Assembly (NCBI GenBank): GCA_964615935.1 | Contig: CAZTTG010000092.1 | Span: forward strand, 1 to 25,968 | Direction of reading: 5' to 3' | Origin: CAZTTG01 sp964615935 | GTDB lineage: Bacteria; Planctomycetota; UBA1135; GCA-002686595 | Length of the DNA: 25,968 bases | Shown: one piece after another, positions 22,143-25,968 of the stretch | How positions within the stretch are numbered: the first letter of the stretch is position 1 | Layout: the number at the start of each line of letters is the position of its first letter | Made by a program: the position numbers and the translations under genes | The notes under the pieces: generated by a model | What the model saw: the letters and a program-made list of their open reading frames with translations, nothing else | Database searches by the model: none | Told to the model about the DNA's origin: nothing

Positions 22143-23861
22143 ATGATGCGAACCCTCCTCGCGGGCTCCTGTGGCGCCCTGGCCCTCGCCGCAGCGACCC
22201 TCGCCCAGGGCCCCGTGCTCCCCTTCCCCATGGACGTGGCCTCCCTCGACACCGCCAAGCAGGAGGTCGAGCTGGTCCCGCGGATCGACGAGATCCAGGC
22301 CCTGGCCACCTCCGGCCCCGTGGTCCTGAGCGGCCTGGTGCTGCCCGACGGCTCGCGAGTGGACCTGGACCTGACGCGCCTCTTCGTCGAGCGCTACGGC
22401 TTCCGCTTCCGGGTCGACGGCGAGCGGCGCCCCGATCTGCTCGAGGGTCTGGACCTCAGCATCTGGACCGGCACCGTCTTCGGCGAGCCGGAATCGGAGG
22501 TCATGCTCTCCTTCTCCACCTACGGCTCCCGCGGCTGGCTGCGCCGGGGCGGGATGCTGGTGCACTTCATTCCGCTGCCCGACGAGGGCGGCAACTGGGC
22601 GGCCGGAAGCGTGCTCGCCACGACCGAGGAGAGCCTCAACCGCCAGGGCCGCCGGCTGCAGTCCTTCTGCGGCCTGGACGAGCTGCCCGACGGGCCGCGC
22701 GACCGCCAGGTTCCGATCACCCCGCCCGCCGCGGGGGCTCCCGAGTCGGGCCCCTGCGATCTGTACGAGTGCAAGATCTCGATCGAGACCGACTGGCAGC
22801 TCTACCAGGTGTTCGGCGACCTGATGGCCGAGACCGCCTACGCCACCACCCTCCTGGTCTTCGTCAGCAACCGCTACGAGATCCAGGCGGACACGATCCT
22901 GACCTACCCCTACGTGCAGTTCTACACCAACTCCAACGACCCCTGGGTCTCCCAGGACCAGGGCGGGAACTGCATCGACCTGCTCTACGAGTTCCAGGCC
23001 GCCTGGGTGGGCTCGATCCCGGCCGGCGGTCGGCTAGGGCACTTCCTCTCGGGCGCCAACCTGGGCTGCGGCGTGGCCTGGCTGGACGTCCTGTGCGACA
23101 ACGACTACAACTTCTCGGTCAGCGGCAACGTCGACGGCTCGGTCGGCTTCCCGGTGGTGCCCAACCAGATCACCAACTGGGACTTCATGGTCGCGGCCCA
23201 CGAGCTGGGCCACAACTTCGGGGCCCTGCACACCCACGACTACTGCCCGCCGCTGGACGAGTGCGCGCCTCCGGGCTACTTCGGGTCCTGCCAGACCCAG
23301 CAGAACTGCACCAACCAGGGCACGATCATGAGCTACTGCCACCTGTGTGGCGGCGGCATGACCAACATCACCACCTGGTTCCACCCCCAGATCACCCCCA
23401 TCCTGCTGGTCGGGGCCATGCAGTGCCTGCCCGATCACGACGAGTCACCGCAGGTCTTTTGCGTGGCCAAGGTCAGCTCGGCGGGCTGCACCCCCGCCAT
23501 CGGGTACACGGGCTCGCCCACGCTCAGTCCTCCCGACAACTTCCACGTCACCTGCGACGACGTGATCAACAACAAGAACGGCATCGTCTTCTGGGGTTAC
23601 GGCGCCTACGCCATGCCCTTCCAGGGGGGCTACCTGTGCGTCCAGCCCCAGCTCGTCCGCACGCCCGTGCAGAACTCGGGGGGCAACCCGCCGCCCAACG
23701 ACTGCTCGGGCAGCCTGGACTTCCACGCCACCCAGTCCTACCTGCTCGGGAAGGGCGTCACCCCCGGCACCTGGACCGCCTGGCAGGCCTGGAACCGGGA
23801 CCCGGACAGCCCCAGCACCACGGGCTTGAGCGACGCCCTGCGGGTCACCTTCTGCGACTGA
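22143..23861 (+). CDS. Secreted metzincin-type zinc metalloprotease with planctomycete C-terminal domain
   Basis: This 572-residue protein has a signal peptide (cleavage likely after TLA, residue 21), a propeptide-like region to about 200 containing one Cys (RLQSFCGLDE, 176) that might act as a cysteine switch, and a reprolysin/M12B-like catalytic domain (about 205-435). The zinc motif HELGHNFGALH gives H353, E354, H357 and H363, and IMSYC at 395-399 supplies the Met-turn. Many cysteines suggest disulfide bonds, in keeping with secretion. Residues 439-572 form a separate domain (FCVAKVSSAGCTPAIGYTGS, DVINNKNGIVFWGYGAYA, PFQGGYLCVQP, RTPVQNSGG, RDPDSPSTTGLSDALRV) that I know as a recurring C-terminal module in secreted proteins of high-GC planctomycetes. 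ATG 22143 or 22146 both precede the signal peptide. Confidence 0.93.
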   Translation: MMRTLLAGSCGALALAAATLAQGPVLPFPMDVASLDTAKQEVELVPRIDEIQALATSGPVVLSGLVLPDGSRVDLDLTRLFVERYGFRFRVDGERRPDLLEGLDLSIWTGTVFGEPESEVMLSFSTYGSRGWLRRGGMLVHFIPLPDEGGNWAAGSVLATTEESLNRQGRRLQSFCGLDELPDGPRDRQVPITPPAAGAPESGPCDLYECKISIETDWQLYQVFGDLMAETAYATTLLVFVSNRYEIQADTILTYPYVQFYTNSNDPWVSQDQGGNCIDLLYEFQAAWVGSIPAGGRLGHFLSGANLGCGVAWLDVLCDNDYNFSVSGNVDGSVGFPVVPNQITNWDFMVAAHELGHNFGALHTHDYCPPLDECAPPGYFGSCQTQQNCTNQGTIMSYCHLCGGGMTNITTWFHPQITPILLVGAMQCLPDHDESPQVFCVAKVSSAGCTPAIGYTGSPTLSPPDNFHVTCDDVINNKNGIVFWGYGAYAMPFQGGYLCVQPQLVRTPVQNSGGNPPPNDCSGSLDFHATQSYLLGKGVTPGTWTAWQAWNRDPDSPSTTGLSDALRVTFCD

Positions 23862-23882
23862 GCCGTCGCCACCCGATAGCGA

Positions 23883-23911
23883 GAGCCCGGGGGGATCACC
23901 CTCCCGGGCTC
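23883..23911. terminator. Terminator hairpin between convergent genes
   Basis: A 12-bp stem (GAGCCCGGGGGG paired with CCTCCCGGGCTC, one G-T pair) closes a 5-base loop, 21 bases after the protease stop. It is followed by the moderately T-rich CGTTCGTTCC. Being almost symmetric, it could also serve the convergent beta-barrel gene. Confidence 0.6.
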
Positions 23912-23954
23912 CGTTCGTTCCTCGGACCGCGCCGGGCCCGCCCGGCCCTCCCGG

Positions 23955-24629
23955 TCAGAAGCGCCAGGTGGCGCCCAGTCCGATCACGACCTGCCGCAGG
24001 TCCTCGTCGCCGCCCTGGGCGAAGGTCACGAAGGGGCCGATGTAGGCGCCGTCGGAGTACTGGTAGTCCAGACCTCCGCCGGCGTACCAGCCGAAGCCCT
24101 CCTCGAGGCCGGTCTGACCTTCCTCCTCGAAGAGGGCGTAGAGGACCCCTCCGCGCACGTAGGGAGCCCAGCGCTGGTCCGCGCCTTCCGCGAACCACAG
24201 CCGTGCCCCGGTGTAGAAGCGCCAGATGGTGACGTCGCCGGAGCCCACCAGCAGGTCGGTGTCGTGCTGGGCCCATCCGAGGCCGCCCTCGATGGCGATG
24301 GGCAGTGAGGAGCCTCGGGTGAGGTCGCGGCCGCCTTCGAGGAAGACGCCGAAGCCGTCCTCGACCTCGACCTCCTCGTCCTCGTCGATGAGGGAGCCCA
24401 GGACCCCGAGGGAGATCCAGTCGCGGCGGACGCCTGGATCGTCGGCCTCGCTGGAGGGCTCGAGCCAGGTTCCACGGGCCAGGGGGGTGTTGCAGGCGGA
24501 GAGTGCCAGCAGCCCGAGCAGGCCGGCGAGCAGCCGGACCCTCCTCGAGCGCCGGGCCGCTTCGGCCGGGCGCGGGTCGTTCATCCTAGGTCCCAGGGGC
24601 TCGGCCCCGTCCTCTGCCGGGCCGCTCAT
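23955..24629 (-). CDS. Lipoprotein with probable outer-membrane beta-barrel
   Basis: From ATG 24629 this is 224 residues; from the internal ATG at 24584 it is 209. A Arg-rich segment and hydrophobic core end in LSAC (Cys46 of the long form), a good lipobox. The rest alternates polar and hydrophobic residues in about eight amphipathic strands (GFGVFLEGGRDL, AIEGGLGWAQ, WRFYTGARLWFAEG, YVRGGVLYALF, YAGGGLDYQY, AYIGPFVTFAQ) and ends in VVIGLGATWRF; a C-terminal Phe is typical of outer-membrane barrels. An acidic stretch (IDEDEEVEVED) lies near residue 80. The long start is chosen for its Shine-Dalgarno (GGGAGGA, 9 bases upstream), although the short form has a more usual signal length. Function is unknown. 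Confidence 0.78.
   Translation of the reverse strand: MSGPAEDGAEPLGPRMNDPRPAEAARRSRRVRLLAGLLGLLALSACNTPLARGTWLEPSSEADDPGVRRDWISLGVLGSLIDEDEEVEVEDGFGVFLEGGRDLTRGSSLPIAIEGGLGWAQHDTDLLVGSGDVTIWRFYTGARLWFAEGADQRWAPYVRGGVLYALFEEEGQTGLEEGFGWYAGGGLDYQYSDGAYIGPFVTFAQGGDEDLRQVVIGLGATWRF
24583..24588 (-). promoter_or_regulatory. TAGGAT motif overlapping an alternative start codon
   Basis: TAGGAT on the minus strand overlaps the ATG at 24584. If it were a -10, no start codon would remain before the lipoprotein signal, so here it is probably not a promoter for this gene. TAGGGG at 24648-24653, 18 bases before ATG 24629, is an alternative weak candidate. Confidence 0.2.
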
Positions 24630-24658
24630 GCGTCTTTGTCCTCCCGGCCCCTAGCGGG

Positions 24659-24693
24659 CCGGTCCCCCCCCTTTTCGGCGGCCGGGGGACCGG
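24659..24693. terminator. Hairpin downstream of the aldo/keto reductase gene
   Basis: CCGGTCCCCC (24659-24668) pairs perfectly with GGGGGACCGG (24684-24693) around a 15-base loop. A second short palindrome GCCCCC-t-GGGGGC lies next to it at 24700-24712. They sit about 40 bases after the aldo/keto reductase stop on the minus strand and have no T-tract. Confidence 0.45.
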
Positions 24694-24733
24694 TCTTGAG
24701 CCCCCTGGGGGCACCGGGGACCGCCTCGAGCCC

Positions 24734-25687
24734 CTAGCGAGCGGAGGGGACGCCCAGGGCATCCTCCACGGCGGCCAGGGTCTCGGCGCCGAGCCGCTCC
24801 CGGGCCTCCAGGGCGCCCAGGTTCTCGGCGAGCTGTCCCGGCCCGCTGGCCCCCAGGATCACGGTGCTGACCCGGGGATTGGCCAGGCACCAGGCGATGG
24901 AGAGCTGGGCCAGGCTGCAGCCCAGCTCCCGGGCCACTCCCTCGAGGGCCCGGACCCTTCCCAGGTTCTCCTCGGTGAGGCGATCGCGCAGCCAGCCCTC
25001 CCGCTCGAGGCGGCTGTCGGCGGGGATCCCGTTCTGATACTTGCCGCTCAGGATGCCCGAGGCCAGGGGGCTGAAGGTGGTCGTGCCCATGCCGTGCTTC
25101 TCGTAAAGGGGGGTGTACTCGACCTCGACGCGATCCCGGCAGAGCAGGTTGTACTCCGGTTGCTCCATGACGGGCGGGATGCAGCCGAGCTCCCGGGCGA
25201 GCCGGTGTGCCTCCTCGATCGCCTCGGCCGGCCACTCCGAGGTCCCCCAGTAGAAAGCGCGCCCCGAGCGCACGATCAGATCCATGGCGCGGACGGTCTC
25301 ATCGATCGGCGTATGGGGATCGGGTCGGTGGCAGAAGAGGAGATCGACGTACTCCAGCTCGAGTCTCTTCAGGGAGGCGTCGATTCCTTCCATCAGGTGC
25401 TTCCAGGAGAGCCCCTCGTCGTTGGGTCCCACTCCACCCCAGAAGAGCTTGGTGGACAGCACCAGGTCGGAGCGCTTGTAGTCCTTGACGATTTGCCCCA
25501 TCACGCGCTCGGCCTCGCCCTTCGCGTACACCTCCGCGTTGTCGAAGAAGTTGACGCCGGCCTCGAAGGCCTGACGCATGCAGGAGCGGGCTCCCTCCAG
25601 GTCCATCTGACCTCCGAAGGTGAGCCAGGCCCCGTACGACAGCTCGCTGACCTTGAGTCCTGCCCTGCCCAGGCGTCGGTATTGCAT
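24734..25687 (-). CDS. Aldo/keto reductase, Kv-beta/YghZ-like subfamily
   Basis: This 317-residue NADPH-dependent oxidoreductase has the (alpha/beta)8 fold of the family. The catalytic tetrad is visible: D49 and Y54 in FFDNAEVYAKGEAE, K80 in VLSTKLFWGG, and H120 in LLFCHRPDPHTPI. RLGRAGLKVSELSYGAWLTFGG is the usual first strand and loop. TFSPLASGILSGKY and the C-terminal SLAQLSIAWCLANPRVSTVI-type segment hold the cofactor-binding site. The sequence resembles voltage-gated potassium channel beta subunits and E. coli YghZ, which reduce aldehydes and ketones such as methylglyoxal; the natural substrate is not known. The ATG at 25687 is chosen because the family begins here and AGGAGA lies 8 bases upstream; the longer form from 25774 adds unrelated residues. 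Confidence 0.95.
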   Translation of the reverse strand: MQYRRLGRAGLKVSELSYGAWLTFGGQMDLEGARSCMRQAFEAGVNFFDNAEVYAKGEAERVMGQIVKDYKRSDLVLSTKLFWGGVGPNDEGLSWKHLMEGIDASLKRLELEYVDLLFCHRPDPHTPIDETVRAMDLIVRSGRAFYWGTSEWPAEAIEEAHRLARELGCIPPVMEQPEYNLLCRDRVEVEYTPLYEKHGMGTTTFSPLASGILSGKYQNGIPADSRLEREGWLRDRLTEENLGRVRALEGVARELGCSLAQLSIAWCLANPRVSTVILGASGPGQLAENLGALEARERLGAETLAAVEDALGVPSAR

Positions 25688-25968
25688 CGTCGTCTCCTGC
25701 GTTCTCGGGAATGCGTCGCGTCGGCTTGCGGGCCGGGATTCTAGCAGGGGCCGGGTCGGTGGGGGTCCCGTCAATCACGCATCCACCGGGCCCCACCGCC
25801 CAGTGGGGATGCGCGGGATCGGCGGCGGTTTCGGGTGGATTCGCGAGAATCTCGCTCGGGCGCCGCGGCGGGGCGGGGGGAGGGTCAGGGGGTTCTCTGC
25901 CCTCTGCCTTCGGCCGGGCTTTCCGGGGCCCCGTTCGCGCGCGGGACCTCTGGACCGGCCCCCCGGCG
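25688..25968. other. 281-bp region upstream of the aldo/keto reductase to the window edge
   Basis: No supported gene is seen. TAGAAT on the minus strand (25738-25743), 51 bases before the reductase ATG, is a candidate -10. CCCCAC-cgccca-GTGGGG (25791-25808) is a small hairpin, nested in outer repeats GCATCC (25779-25784) and GGATGC (25807-25812). Two overlapping dyads, GATTC-gcga-GAATC (25838-25851) and GCGAGA-a-TCTCGC (25843-25855), lie further upstream and could be an operator or belong to a gene beyond the edge. Confidence 0.4.

Noticed and set aside
25688..25774. Longer start for the aldo/keto reductase
   Set aside because: The extra residues are unlike the family, and AGGAGA lies just upstream of the ATG at 25687.

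Overview
This window is very GC-rich (roughly 70-75% by eye). It suggests a planctomycete-like bacterium with a large secretome; this is an inference from content, not a proof. The best clue is a secreted metalloprotease (22143-23861). Its last ~130 residues match a domain I recall from the C-termini of secreted proteins in the high-GC Pla163/Poly30 (UBA1135-type) planctomycetes. A secreted sulfatase, an FG-GAP lipoprotein, several membrane-anchored carboxypeptidase-regulatory-like proteins and an ECF sigma factor fit the same picture. A myxobacterial or other delta-group origin is not excluded.

Layout. 1-1118 (-): PPP-type metallophosphoesterase running off the left edge. 1245-3378 (+): ArsR-type regulator followed by a CoA-disulfide/persulfide reductase fused to a rhodanese, a likely redox/reactive-sulfur pair behind an AT-rich promoter. 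3454-6096 (+): large anchored multi-beta-sandwich protein with lower-GC codon use. 6114-8387 (-): FG-GAP/VCBS lipoprotein. 8463-10274 (+): unrecognised secreted protein. 10301-11896 (-): secreted sulfatase with a structured leader. 12103-12729 (-): small lipoprotein. 12849-13991 (+): four-TM metallophosphoesterase lacking two usual motif residues. 14027-15565 (+): anchored beta-sandwich protein, then a strong hairpin with a T-tract. 15764-16486 (-): methyltransferase. 16654-18713 (+): ECF sigma factor, single-pass membrane protein and secretin-N-like protein, the first two overlapping by 8 bp. 18844-21847 (+): two tandem anchored beta-sandwich paralogs. 22143-23861 (+): metalloprotease. 23955-24629 (-): lipoprotein/beta-barrel. 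24734-25687 (-): aldo/keto reductase.

Most products are exported or anchored, so the window looks like a cell-surface/periplasm neighbourhood. The clearest candidates for something undescribed are: (1) a paralogous family (14027, 18844 and 20873 genes) sharing a ~100-residue C-terminal domain with a fixed ~53-residue internal spacing, two members also sharing a further terminal domain; (2) the ECF sigma / membrane protein / secretin-N-like module directly upstream of two of them; (3) a recurring TAGGAT-like element in short intergenic gaps, read here as a -10 promoter hexamer, with two cases that would give leaderless mRNAs and two that would give strongly structured leaders.

I saw no tRNA, rRNA, CRISPR array, transposase, attachment site or replication origin. 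No gene-free stretch exceeds 300 bases.
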